Shown here: piece by piece, positions 35,204 through 43,368 of the stretch | Numbering within the stretch: position 1 is the stretch's first letter | Layout of the letters: every line of letters begins with the position of its first letter | DNA from: Pseudomonas sp. MWU13-2105 | GTDB taxonomy: Bacteria > Pseudomonadota > Gammaproteobacteria > Pseudomonadales > Pseudomonadaceae | Direction of reading: 5' to 3' | Assembly: GCF_023242315.1 (NCBI RefSeq) | Contig: NZ_JALLIY010000003.1 | Coordinates: 248,001 to 312,000 of the forward strand | DNA length: 64,000 bases | Notes under the pieces: model-generated | What the model was told of the DNA's origin: nothing | Seen by the model: only the letters and a program-made list of their open reading frames with translations | Databases searched by the model: none | Position numbers and translations under genes: made by a program

Positions 35204-35575
35204 TCAGCCGCGTAACCAGCTGTCAACGGTCGCGGCACCGTATTGTTCTTTCCAGGCTTTCAGGCCGCGGTGATTGCCGCCCTTGGTCTCGATCAGTTCA
35301 CCGGTGTGGGGGTTCTGGTAAACCTTGACCACGCGGGCACGCCGCGGTTTGGGCGCGGCGGCGGGGAGTCGGTTCGGGTTCGGGTCGAGGATCGCGATGA
35401 TGTCGCGCAGGCTCTTGTCGTAGGCTTTCATCAGGCCCTTGAGTTTTTCCTCGAACTCGATCTCCTTTTTGAGTCCGGCATCGTTCTTCAGGGCTTCCAG
35501 TTGGGCGAGTTGCGCTTTAAGGGCCAGTTCTGCGGCACGAAATTCGGCGAGTTTTGACAAGATGTTTATCTCCAC
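35204..35575 (-). CDS. MvaT-family H-NS-like nucleoid protein
   Basis: 123 residues. N-terminal coiled-coil oligomerisation part (about 1-60, with EFEEKLKGLMKAYDKSLRDI typical of MvaT) and C-terminal DNA-binding part YQNPHTGELIETKGGNHRGL, with the minor-groove GGN loop, then KAWKEQYGAATVDSWLRG. MvaT proteins coat AT-rich DNA and silence foreign genes. The N-terminus MEINILSKLAEFRAAELALK differs from canonical MvaT/MvaV, so it is probably an extra paralogue rather than the main gene. It lies in an AT-richer patch (35576-35802), as if regulating itself. Confidence 0.9.
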   Translation of the reverse strand: MEINILSKLAEFRAAELALKAQLAQLEALKNDAGLKKEIEFEEKLKGLMKAYDKSLRDIIAILDPNPNRLPAAAPKPRRARVVKVYQNPHTGELIETKGGNHRGLKAWKEQYGAATVDSWLRG

Positions 35576-35802
35576 GAGTTGTATTCGGCTGCCATCTACC
35601 TAAAACAAAACGACAAGCCAATGCTTGCAACGGCTTTCGTCACGCGTATGCACCTGGGTGTGGCAGTGCGGAAAGTTACTTATAAGCTTGAGGGCTTCCT
35701 ATCAATTTACTGCTGACATGAAAAAGTGTAGTAGTTATCAGACCAAGAGTAAATAACGCGCGTTAGACGCTGAAGAAATACCGATAGACAAGTGTCGCTG
35801 AC

Positions 35803-37374
35803 TTATTCTGATAGCGTGATTTTATCTTCTTGCCCGCCGACCTGCCGTTTGAAATTGTTAAGAAAGTCTTCTGCCGGCAACGGTTTGCCAAACAAGTAGC
35901 CCTGGAGAAACGCAACGCCCCGGGATGTCAGGTAGTCGCGCTGTACTGGCGTTTCGACACCTTCGGCAACGATGCCTAGTTCAAGCTTGGCGCTCAATTC
36001 GATGATGCTGTCGAGGATATGCCCGGACAAGGCGTCGGCGCCGATCATGGCGACGAAGCTCTGGTCGATTTTCAGGTAATCGACATTGAACTGGCGCAAA
36101 TAACTGAGGCTTGAATGCCCGGTGCCGAAGTCGTCAATGGCAATCATCACGCCCATCTCGCGCAATTGGGCGAATAGTTGCTGGGCAACGGCGCTCGGTT
36201 CGATCAATTCCCGTTCCGTCAACTCCAGCACCAGGCGCATCTGGCCCGGGGCAAAGGCGGCAAGAAAGTCACGGCAGTCGTCCAGCAGTGCGAGATCCTG
36301 ACAATGTCGGGCGGTGATATTCACGCCGACGTGAAAGCCGGGTTCAAAGGCCGCCGCGTGCGGGGCGAGGAGGGTGGCGGTCTGTTGCAGCAATGAACGG
36401 GTCATCGGCACGATCAGGCCGGAGTCTTCGGCCAGGGGAATGAACAGGTCCGGGCGCACCAACCCCTCACGGGGATGCTGCCAGCGCATCAGTACTTCCG
36501 CCCCGGCCCATTGGCGGCTATCGCTGCGCACCACCGGCTGGAAATAAGGAATGAATTCGCGGGCTTCGAGGGCTCGCCGCAGCTCGTGGGTCGGTGCGTT
36601 GGAGCGCTTTTGCAACCAGCGCGCGGTGGCCCCGGCGAGCACGCCGAGCACCAGGAGCAGTGCCATCGGGGCCGGATACTCCTTGCCGACGTAACGCCAG
36701 GTTTCTCCCGCGGGGAAACCGGCGCTGACGCTGAAGGGGAAGCGGCTGGAGGACACACGTATTTGTGCGACGGCAAACCCGGGGGCCGCGCCTTCGCGCA
36801 CCTGGCCCTGGCCGGAGGTCCAGACATTGCCGACTTGCAGGTACAAGCCGGCTTCATGGCCGATCAGACGCAGGATATTAGCCAGGTGATACCCATCGAT
36901 ACTGACCATGGCCGCGCCCTTGCCGTCCTGCAGGCGGTAGACCAGCAGCGAGGACTTGGGGGTGACCGGGTTGCCGTTCATCAGCCAGAGTGTGCCGTCG
37001 ACATAGTCGGCCGGGTCGACCGCCTCCTGATAAGGCCCGAACAAGGAGGTGCAATACAGGTTGTTGTTCCAGGCCAGGTTCGCGGCCCGGACGAAGGGGC
37101 GCCGGGTGACCTGCTCGCGCAAGGCCAGCTTGACGTCGTCGCAAGGCTGGCCGGCCAGGGGCAGGATGACATTGGCGGATTCGGCGGCACTGTCGAGCAT
37201 CAGGTCGAACTGCTTCAGGGCTTCGCCGGCGGTTTCTCCGGCATTCTGGCTCAGGGTCCGGCCTGCTTGCCAATGCAGGATGGCGATCCCGGAGAGGATC
37301 GGCAGCAGGCCGATCAACAGGCTCAAGGCGTAACGGGCAATCCGGCGGCGAGAACCTTTAGCGGTCAATGGCAT
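35803..37374 (-). CDS. Membrane c-di-GMP phosphodiesterase (CSS-motif + EAL)
   Basis: 523 residues from the ATG at 37374. TM1 at about 16-34 (LSLLIGLLPILSGIAIL), a periplasmic CSS-motif sensor (about 40-235) with cysteines in GQPCDDVKL and NNNLYCTSLF, TM2 at about 240-258 (ALLLVLGVLAGA), then an EAL domain (about 275-515). Catalytic residues appear kept: first motif reads EVLMRW in place of EALxRW, then DDFGTGHSSLSYL, KIDQSFV and GIVAEGVET. It would break down c-di-GMP in answer to a periplasmic, possibly redox, signal. An open frame up to 37509 runs into REP sequence. Confidence 0.9.
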   Translation of the reverse strand: MPLTAKGSRRRIARYALSLLIGLLPILSGIAILHWQAGRTLSQNAGETAGEALKQFDLMLDSAAESANVILPLAGQPCDDVKLALREQVTRRPFVRAANLAWNNNLYCTSLFGPYQEAVDPADYVDGTLWLMNGNPVTPKSSLLVYRLQDGKGAAMVSIDGYHLANILRLIGHEAGLYLQVGNVWTSGQGQVREGAAPGFAVAQIRVSSSRFPFSVSAGFPAGETWRYVGKEYPAPMALLLVLGVLAGATARWLQKRSNAPTHELRRALEAREFIPYFQPVVRSDSRQWAGAEVLMRWQHPREGLVRPDLFIPLAEDSGLIVPMTRSLLQQTATLLAPHAAAFEPGFHVGVNITARHCQDLALLDDCRDFLAAFAPGQMRLVLELTERELIEPSAVAQQLFAQLREMGVMIAIDDFGTGHSSLSYLRQFNVDYLKIDQSFVAMIGADALSGHILDSIIELSAKLELGIVAEGVETPVQRDYLTSRGVAFLQGYLFGKPLPAEDFLNNFKRQVGGQEDKITLSE

Positions 37375-37419
37375 TGAAGTGAACCTATAAGGGCAATGGC
37401 GCCTGGAAACGCGATGCTT

Positions 37420-37512
37420 CGTAGGAGTGGTGCTTGTCGGATCGCCGCACCGCCGCGAAGCTTTTAGCGGTCTCACCGGTTTCTTCGCGGATAAATCCGG
37501 CTCCCACAAGGT
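37420..37512. repeat. REP element pair, long-loop type
   Basis: GGTGCTTGTCGGATCGCCGC near 37429 with the 15-base insertion at 37439-37453 (one base different), and an inverted relative at about 37480-37508. Confidence 0.72.
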
Positions 37513-37594
37513 AGGTGTCCAGCCTCAAGTGAGCAATATTGTGCCTGGGAACACGGCTGTTGCCATGATAGCCGGGCTGGCAGCGTTCGTACGC

Positions 37595-38467
37595 TCAGCG
37601 ATAGTCGAATCGACTGGCCAGGTCGATAAAGGCCTGGGTCGCCGGGGAGACCTGGCGCCGGTCGAGCACAGCGATACCGATCTGGCGTATGACCGGTGGC
37701 GACAATGGCCGGCTGACGTAACCGGGGGCCGGGTGCTCCGGCAGGGATTGTTCGGCCACCACGCTTACGCCTTCGCCACGGGCCACGGTGGCCAGGGTGC
37801 TGAGCAGTTGCGCGGTACGGTAGCGGATGTCCGGCACCAGTCGCCGGGCCGCGAACAGTTGCGACACCAGTTCCCCGGAACCGGCTCCGGTGAGGATGAA
37901 CGGGTCCTGGCACAGTGCCTTGAGTTCAATGGCCGACTGCTCACACAACGGGTGGCCGACAGGGAGCAGGGCGACCATCTGGTCTTCCACCAGGGCAAAG
38001 GTGTCGAAGCGCTCCTGCGGCAGCACCACAAACCCTACATCGATCCGCCGCTCTTCCAGCCATTGCAGCACCTGGCGGTCAGGGCCTTCGTCGACTTGCA
38101 CCTGGATTCCCGGATGTGCCTGCCGGTAGCGGGCCAGCAGCGTCGGCAGCAGCTTGGTCGAGGAGGTCGGCCCGAACGAGCCGATGCGCAGGGTGCCGCG
38201 TTTCATGCCGCGGGCATCGGCGGCTTCCTGGCGCAAGGTGTCGGCCAGGCCGAGCATGGCCCGCGCCCGTTGCAGCAATTGTGCGCCGATATCCGTCAGT
38301 TCAACCTGGCCCTGGTGCCGGCGCAGCAACTCGACACCGAGCTCCTGCTCCAACCCCTTGAGGGCATGGGAAACCGCCGACTGGCTGATCCCCAGGCGCA
38401 GGGCCGCGCTGGTAAAGCCGCGCAGTTCGGCCACCAGGGAAAACACTTCCAGTTGGGTCAGGGTCAT
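37595..38467 (-). CDS. LysR-family transcriptional regulator
   Basis: 290 residues. N-terminal helix-turn-helix (LTQLEVFSLVAELRGFTSAA, LRLGISQSAVSHALKGLEQE) and a LysR substrate-binding domain from about 90 (GTLRIGSFGPTSSTKLLPTL). It is divergent from the EamA exporter gene 88 bases away and is probably its regulator, as is common for such pairs. The shared promoter region is AT-rich (38470-38530), and TTTTACTCATTTTACGATGA near 38472 could hold LysR sites. Ligand unknown. Confidence 0.93.
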   Translation of the reverse strand: MTLTQLEVFSLVAELRGFTSAALRLGISQSAVSHALKGLEQELGVELLRRHQGQVELTDIGAQLLQRARAMLGLADTLRQEAADARGMKRGTLRIGSFGPTSSTKLLPTLLARYRQAHPGIQVQVDEGPDRQVLQWLEERRIDVGFVVLPQERFDTFALVEDQMVALLPVGHPLCEQSAIELKALCQDPFILTGAGSGELVSQLFAARRLVPDIRYRTAQLLSTLATVARGEGVSVVAEQSLPEHPAPGYVSRPLSPPVIRQIGIAVLDRRQVSPATQAFIDLASRFDYR

Positions 38468-38555
38468 GAGCTTTTACTCATTTTACGATGAGTCGACATA
38501 AATAAAATAATGCGGGCAGTTTGACAACCGTCCTTCTCGATCCGTAGGAGAAACC

Positions 38556-39497
38556 ATGCATACACAGGTATCCACCTTCACCGCCGGCAGCGACCTGCGG
38601 ATCTATTTCAAGCTCGCCGGGGTTTCGATGATCTGGGGTGGGACTTTTGTCGCCGGGCGCCTCCTGTCCAGCGATCTCGCGCCGCTGCTGTTGGCCGGCC
38701 TGCGCTTCCTGCTGGCGAGCGTGATCCTGCTGGTGTTTATCGGAGTGATGCGCGTCCCACTGGTACTGCCGGACAAGAAGCAATTCGCGCAATTGCTGTT
38801 ATTGGGCTTTTTCGGCATCTTCTTCTATAACCTCTGCTTCTTTTATGGCCTGCACTACATCAATGCCTCGCGGGCATCACTGATCGTCGTGCTGAACCCG
38901 GCGGTGCTCGGGTTGGCGTCGTGGTTGTTTTTCAAGGAGCGGCTGGGCACCGCGAAAGTCCTCGGCATAGTAGTTTGCATGGGCGGCGCGGGGCTGGTCG
39001 TCATCAGTGGCAACCGCACAGTGCTGGAAGGCGCGGCCCAGACCTGGATCGGCGACCTGCTGATCTTCGGCTGCGTACTGTCCTGGGCGGTCTACTCGCT
39101 GTTCTCGCGTAACCTGACCCGGGTGCTGGGCCCGCTGACCACCGTGACCTATTCGATCTGGCTCGGTACGGCGATGCTCTGGCTGGCAACCTGGATGCGC
39201 GGGGAGGCGAGTCTTGCGCTGGTTGAAAGCTTGAATCCTCAGCAACTGCTGAGCCTGGTCTACCTCGGTGGCCTGGGTTCGGCGCTGGCCTACATCTGGT
39301 ATTACGATGGCATCCAGCATATCGGCGCGACGCGGGCTGGCGTGTTTATCGGCCTCAATCCATTGACCGCGGTAATCTGCGGCGCGCTATTGCTGGGCGA
39401 GCAATTGACATTGAGCATGTGCCTGGGCGGCGGGCTGATCCTGGCGGGGATCTACCTGTGCAACCGGCCGGCCTTTCAGTTACCCGGGAGGAAATGA
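38556..39497 (+). CDS. EamA-family (DMT) exporter
   Basis: 313 residues with ten predicted membrane helices in two EamA repeats (about 18-150 and 165-303). Repeat 1 has MIWGGTFVAGRLLSSDLAPL, and repeat 2 ends FIGLNPLTAVICGALLLGEQ. Members export amino acids or metabolites across the inner membrane. Ribosome site AGGAG is clear. The divergent LysR gene suggests it is induced by its substrate. Confidence 0.93.
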   Translation: MHTQVSTFTAGSDLRIYFKLAGVSMIWGGTFVAGRLLSSDLAPLLLAGLRFLLASVILLVFIGVMRVPLVLPDKKQFAQLLLLGFFGIFFYNLCFFYGLHYINASRASLIVVLNPAVLGLASWLFFKERLGTAKVLGIVVCMGGAGLVVISGNRTVLEGAAQTWIGDLLIFGCVLSWAVYSLFSRNLTRVLGPLTTVTYSIWLGTAMLWLATWMRGEASLALVESLNPQQLLSLVYLGGLGSALAYIWYYDGIQHIGATRAGVFIGLNPLTAVICGALLLGEQLTLSMCLGGGLILAGIYLCNRPAFQLPGRK

Positions 39498-39742
39498 AAA
39501 GGGATACGGACAAACCGGGTTACGCCATGTAGAATCTGGTTACGCATATAAGAATAACGTCTTCTGGCAGCAGAAGCCTCGCCCTGAGAGACTGGGTCGA
39601 CATGAAGATACTTGGGTTCCAACTGATCTACGGCGATTTCCTTGCCCGCAGTGTGCGGGGAATTTCCTGTGCGCCACCCGCCAACGTCCGCATTGATAGC
39701 AACTAACTGACCGTTACTTGATAAAAATGATGAGGCGTCACC

Positions 39743-40819
39743 ATGACCGATATCTTCGAAAACCCGATGGGCCTGATGGGCTTCGAGTTCATTGAATTCG
39801 CATCGCCGACCCCGAACACCCTGGAGCCGATCTTCGAGATCATGGGCTTCAGCAAGGTCGCGACCCACCGTTCCAAGGACGTGCACCTGTATCGCCAGGG
39901 CGCGATCAACCTGATCCTCAACAACGAGCCCCACAGCGTGGCATCGTACTTTGCCGCCGAGCACGGTCCGTCGGTGTGTGGCATGGCTTTCCGCGTGAAA
40001 AACGCCCAGCAAGCCTATGCCCGTGCCCTGGAACTGGGTGCCCAGCCGATCCATATCGCCACCGGCCCGATGGAACTGAACCTGCCGGCGATCAAGGGCA
40101 TCGGCGGTGCGCCGCTGTACCTGATCGACCGTTACGGCGAAGGCAGCTCGATCTATGACATCGACTTCGTCTTCCTCGACGGCGTCGACCGCAATCCCCC
40201 GGGCGCGGGCCTGAAGATCATCGACCACCTGACCCACAACGTCTATCGCGGGCGCATGGCCTACTGGGCGAATTTCTACGAGAAGCTGTTCAACTTCCGC
40301 GAGATTCGTTACTTCGACATCAAGGGCGAATACACCGGCCTGACCTCCAAGGCCATGACCGCGCCGGACGGCATGATCCGCATCCCGCTGAACGAAGAGT
40401 CGTCCAAGGGCGCGGGGCAGATCGAAGAGTTCCTGATGCAGTTCAACGGCGAGGGCATCCAGCACGTGGCCTTCCTCACCGACGACCTGGTCAAGACCTG
40501 GGACCGCTTGAAGACGATCGGCATGCGTTTCATGACCGCGCCGCCGGAGACTTACTACGAAATGCTCGAAGGCCGCCTGCCGAACCATGGCGAACCGGTC
40601 GACGAACTCAAATCACGCGGGATCCTGCTCGATGGTTCCTCGCAAGAGGGCGACAAGCGCCTGCTGCTGCAGATCTTCTCGGAAACCCTGATGGGCCCGG
40701 TGTTCTTCGAATTCATCCAGCGTAAAGGCGACGATGGTTTCGGCGAGGGCAACTTCAAGGCGCTGTTCGAGTCGATCGAGCGAGACCAGGTTCGCCGTGG
40801 TGTACTCGCGACCGAGTAA
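39743..40819 (+). CDS. hppD: 4-hydroxyphenylpyruvate dioxygenase
   Basis: 358 residues, as in P. fluorescens HppD (358). Iron ligands are seen as His in [14 protein letters not shown], His in [14 protein letters not shown] and Glu in [13 protein letters not shown]. It turns 4-hydroxyphenylpyruvate into homogentisate, a step of tyrosine breakdown and of pyomelanin formation. The genes for the next steps are not beside it. 245 bases of upstream sequence hold the promoter. Confidence 0.97.
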   Translation: MTDIFENPMGLMGFEFIEFASPTPNTLEPIFEIMGFSKVATHRSKDVHLYRQGAINLILNNEPHSVASYFAAEHGPSVCGMAFRVKNAQQAYARALELGAQPIHIATGPMELNLPAIKGIGGAPLYLIDRYGEGSSIYDIDFVFLDGVDRNPPGAGLKIIDHLTHNVYRGRMAYWANFYEKLFNFREIRYFDIKGEYTGLTSKAMTAPDGMIRIPLNEESSKGAGQIEEFLMQFNGEGIQHVAFLTDDLVKTWDRLKTIGMRFMTAPPETYYEMLEGRLPNHGEPVDELKSRGILLDGSSQEGDKRLLLQIFSETLMGPVFFEFIQRKGDDGFGEGNFKALFESIERDQVRRGVLATE

Positions 40820-40844
40820 CGCCCCGTTTTCTAAAGGCATACGC

Positions 40845-40928
40845 AACCCCTGTAGGAGCTGGGCTTGCCCGCGAAGGCGTTCTCAAGGACGCTAAAAGCT
40901 TCGCGTGCAAGCCCAGCTCCTACAGGAC
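40845..40928. repeat. REP element pair
   Basis: GTAGGAGCTGGGCTTGCCCG at 40853 and its inverted copy GCAAGCCCAGCTCCTACAGG at about 40907-40926, between the convergent hppD and DUF1345 genes. Confidence 0.85.
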
Positions 40929-40941
40929 GGTGTGCTCTGGC

Positions 40942-41583
40942 TCAGCCAAACAACCCCGCCGCAATATTGATCGAAAACCCCAGAATCGCCGTATTGAACA
41001 GAAAACCGATCAACGATTGCGCCAGCACCACCTTGCGCAATGCCTTGGTGGCTACGCCCACGTCCGAAGTTTGCACGGCCACGCTAATGGTGAAAGAGAA
41101 GTACAGGAAGTCCCAATAGTCCGGATGTTTCTCGCCATCGGCAAAGCGCAGGGGCGACTCTTCAGGATCGCCCAGATAAAACTGCCGCGCATAGTGCACG
41201 CTGAAGATCACTCCGATCAGCAACCACGAGCCCATCACCGTCAGCCCGGTAAAGCCGTAATGCAGCAGGCGAGTGTGCATCTCCAGGTCCTTGCTGCCCG
41301 CCAGTTCGACGGTGATCGCGGCCAGGCTGGCAATCGCCGCAATCGACACGATCAACAGCACCGTCCCGGCATTTTCATCCTCGCGCTCGACGAAGCGTTG
41401 CACGTCTTCGGGGCGCGAGCGCACGGTCAGCCAGAGCATCATGGCCAGGTAGGACCAGACACCGATATTCCAGCCGACGAGGATCTTGGTCAGTGCCGGA
41501 CTCGCCGGAGCCAGCGCTCCGACGGCCAGGCCGAGGAGGGCGGCGATGGTCAGGCGTGGATGGGTTCGGGCGAGATGGGGCAT
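40942..41583 (-). CDS. DUF1345 membrane protein
   Basis: 213 residues with about five membrane helices ([73 protein letters not shown], and a C-terminal helix). The family block [20 protein letters not shown], which resembles an ion-channel pore region (the TSDV motif follows it), is present. Function unknown; DUF1345 proteins have been noted as distant relatives of two-helix potassium channels, which is not proven here. Confidence 0.9.
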   Translation of the reverse strand: MPHLARTHPRLTIAALLGLAVGALAPASPALTKILVGWNIGVWSYLAMMLWLTVRSRPEDVQRFVEREDENAGTVLLIVSIAAIASLAAITVELAGSKDLEMHTRLLHYGFTGLTVMGSWLLIGVIFSVHYARQFYLGDPEESPLRFADGEKHPDYWDFLYFSFTISVAVQTSDVGVATKALRKVVLAQSLIGFLFNTAILGFSINIAAGLFG

Positions 41584-41855
41584 TGGCGCTCTCTGTTTTC
41601 AAGTATCCGCGCACCTTAACATGGACCTCGCCCTACATAATCTCCGCGCACCCGTGCAGCGAATCCGATGAACTCGGGTTCCTCGTTCTGTCATATCCCG
41701 CCCGCCCCGTCCCGTGTCTCGCCGCCTGCAGCGCAAGGCGCTTTGCCACTCCCGTGAAAGCCCGGCCATCAGGTGGTGAAATTGCCGCGAACACCCGAGA
41801 ATTTATTTAAAAATCAATAAGATTCACCCGAGGATTTTTCCTTTATCTGTCACCG

Positions 41856-41870
41856 GAACTTGAGAAGTTC
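41856..41870. promoter_or_regulatory. Palindrome GAACTT-gag-AAGTTC
   Basis: Perfect 6-bp arms around 3 bases, 115 bases before the DING start. It overlaps the end of a CTGTCAC half-site (41847-41853) region. May be a regulator site. Confidence 0.4.
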
Positions 41871-41906
41871 TCATTCATGGCCTCACCCCACAAGTCGTCT
41901 GGAACT

Positions 41907-41919
41907 AAGGCGACGCCTT
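41907..41919. promoter_or_regulatory. Palindrome AAGGCG-a-CGCCTT
   Basis: Perfect 6-bp arms around one base, 66 bases before the DING start codon. Role unknown. Confidence 0.35.
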
Positions 41920-41984
41920 GAGAGCCATGACGTCAAGAACGAGCAAGTCACTCAACGTACGAACACGACGAAAGGAGATTCTTC

Positions 41985-43154
41985 ATGTTTAAGCGCAATG
42001 TTCTCGCAGTTTCCCTGACCCTCGCTGCCCTGTGCTCCGCACAAGCGGCCATGGCCGCTGTCAACGGCGGTGGCGGTACTCTCGCGGCTCCGTTCTACAA
42101 CACTTCCGGTGTTCTGCCTTCTGGTTTTGCCGCTTACATCGGTGTTGGTAGTGGCGCGGGTAAACTCGCGTTTCTGAACAACGATGCAACCCAGTTCGGC
42201 CTGCCCGCCACCACCAACGTGCACTGGGCTGGTAGCGACTCGAAACTCGCGACTACCGATATCTCCACTTACAACACCAACCACGGCGCGGCCTGGGGCC
42301 CACTGATTCAGGTGCCTGCAATGGCGACTGCGGTGACGATTCCGTTCAACAAGGCCGGTGGCAACCTGAACCTGACCACTGACCAACTGTGCGGTATTTT
42401 CTCTGGTCGTCTGGCGGACTGGAGCAACGTTACAGGTTCTGGTCGTACCGGCACCATCACCGTGGCCTATCGCAGTGACAGCAGTGGTACCACTGAACTG
42501 TTCACCCGTTACCTGAACGCCAAGTGCACCAATCCGCTTGATGGTTCTTTCGCAATCACCACGACCTTTGCTGGCAGCCACACCGCCGCCAAAGGCGTCA
42601 ACCCTCCAACCGTCATCACCGCCAAGGGCAGCCCGGCTGTCATGTCCCTGGTAAACAGCACCGATGGCGCCATTACTTACATGAGCCCAGACGTTGCAGT
42701 GACCACCACGGCCGGTCTGGACGATGCGACCAAAATCGCCACCATCAACAGCGTTGCCCCCAACCTCGCCAACGTCGGTACCGCCGTCTCCGGTGTCACT
42801 CCACCTCCTTCGGCCAACCGTGCCGATCCTAACGCTTGGGCACCGATTTTCGCTGCAACGACCAACCCTAGCGATCCAAGCGTTTTTGCTTTCCCTGCGA
42901 CCGGCTACCCGATCATCGGCTTCACCAACATGATCTTCAGCCAGTGCTATGCCGATCCAACCCAGACTGCCCTGGTGCGTTCGTTCCTGACTCAGCAATA
43001 CACCACGACCAACGACGCGGCAGTGACAGCCAACCGTTTCGTTCCGCTCTCAAGCGCGTTCAAATCCGCCGTGCGCGGCAGCTTCCTGGCCTCCGCCAGC
43101 CCTCAGTACGTCGGTAACACCAGCGTCTGCAACGCCATCGGTCGTCCGCTGTAA
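41985..43154 (+). CDS. DING-family phosphate-binding protein
   Basis: 389 residues, signal peptide ending near AMA-AVNG. PstS-like two-lobed fold. It matches P. fluorescens DING proteins over its length: FAAYIGVGSGAGKLAFLNND, VHWAGSDSKLATTDISTY, the phosphate loop SDSSGTTELFTRYL, FTNMIFSQCYADPTQ and the end SVCNAIGRPL. The mature protein would begin AVNGGGGTL where the founding members have DINGGGATL. In P. aeruginosa the relative LapA/L-AP is secreted by the Hxc type II system and induced by phosphate starvation, and lies beside pdtA, as here. An alkaline phosphatase activity is possible but cannot be told from the sequence. Confidence 0.9.
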   Translation: MFKRNVLAVSLTLAALCSAQAAMAAVNGGGGTLAAPFYNTSGVLPSGFAAYIGVGSGAGKLAFLNNDATQFGLPATTNVHWAGSDSKLATTDISTYNTNHGAAWGPLIQVPAMATAVTIPFNKAGGNLNLTTDQLCGIFSGRLADWSNVTGSGRTGTITVAYRSDSSGTTELFTRYLNAKCTNPLDGSFAITTTFAGSHTAAKGVNPPTVITAKGSPAVMSLVNSTDGAITYMSPDVAVTTTAGLDDATKIATINSVAPNLANVGTAVSGVTPPPSANRADPNAWAPIFAATTNPSDPSVFAFPATGYPIIGFTNMIFSQCYADPTQTALVRSFLTQQYTTTNDAAVTANRFVPLSSAFKSAVRGSFLASASPQYVGNTSVCNAIGRPL

Positions 43155-43184
43155 CCCTCGCGTCAACGTAGCGCAATACCCGGT

Positions 43185-43216
43185 CAGCAACGGTGCAAGC
43201 CGTTGCTGATTTTTTG
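43185..43216 (+). terminator. Terminator after the DING gene
   Basis: CAGCAACGG (43185-43193) pairs with CCGTTGCTG (43200-43208), followed by ATTTTTTG. It separates the DING transcript from the TPS gene, so each has its own promoter. Confidence 0.88.
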
Positions 43217-43244
43217 CGTATGCCTACAACTCGATATCGCTCAT

Positions 43245-43271
43245 ATGAATATTCGATGACAAAGGTTCGGT
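43245..43271 (+). promoter_or_regulatory. Inverted Pho-box-like element upstream of the TPS exoprotein gene
   Basis: ATGAA-N6-ATGACAAA-G-GTTCGGT. The opposite strand gives TTGTCAT-N4-TATTCAT, a two-repeat, 11-base-period pattern like the PhoB box CTGTCAT-N4-CTGTCAT. The same element recurs before the phdA-like gene at 56086-56112 (22 of 27 bases identical). It ends 97 bases before the start codon. Confidence 0.65.
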
Positions 43272-43368
43272 CCCGATCCCTGGTATCCGCCTTAGTCATA
43301 TAAGCGACACCGGCCTGCGACAGGCTGGCGTGGCAGCCCACTGTGCAACAGACTAAGGAAGGGTAGTG

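Larger units (their letters stand above)
41584..41984. other. Promoter region of the DING gene
   Basis: 401 bases without a convincing gene. It contains two perfect palindromes (41856-41870, 41907-41919), isolated CTGTCA half-sites at 41688 and 41847 like Pho half-boxes, and the ribosome site AAAGGAG just before the DING start. Confidence 0.65.

Noticed and set aside
39500-39742. PhhR/TyrR-like box (TGTAGA...GTTACG) before hppD
   Set aside because: Half-site spacing is off by one base from the pattern and the second half matches at only four positions.
41688-41695. CTGTCATA as a PhoB box before the DING gene
   Set aside because: Only one half-site; neither 11 bases before nor after is there a second repeat.
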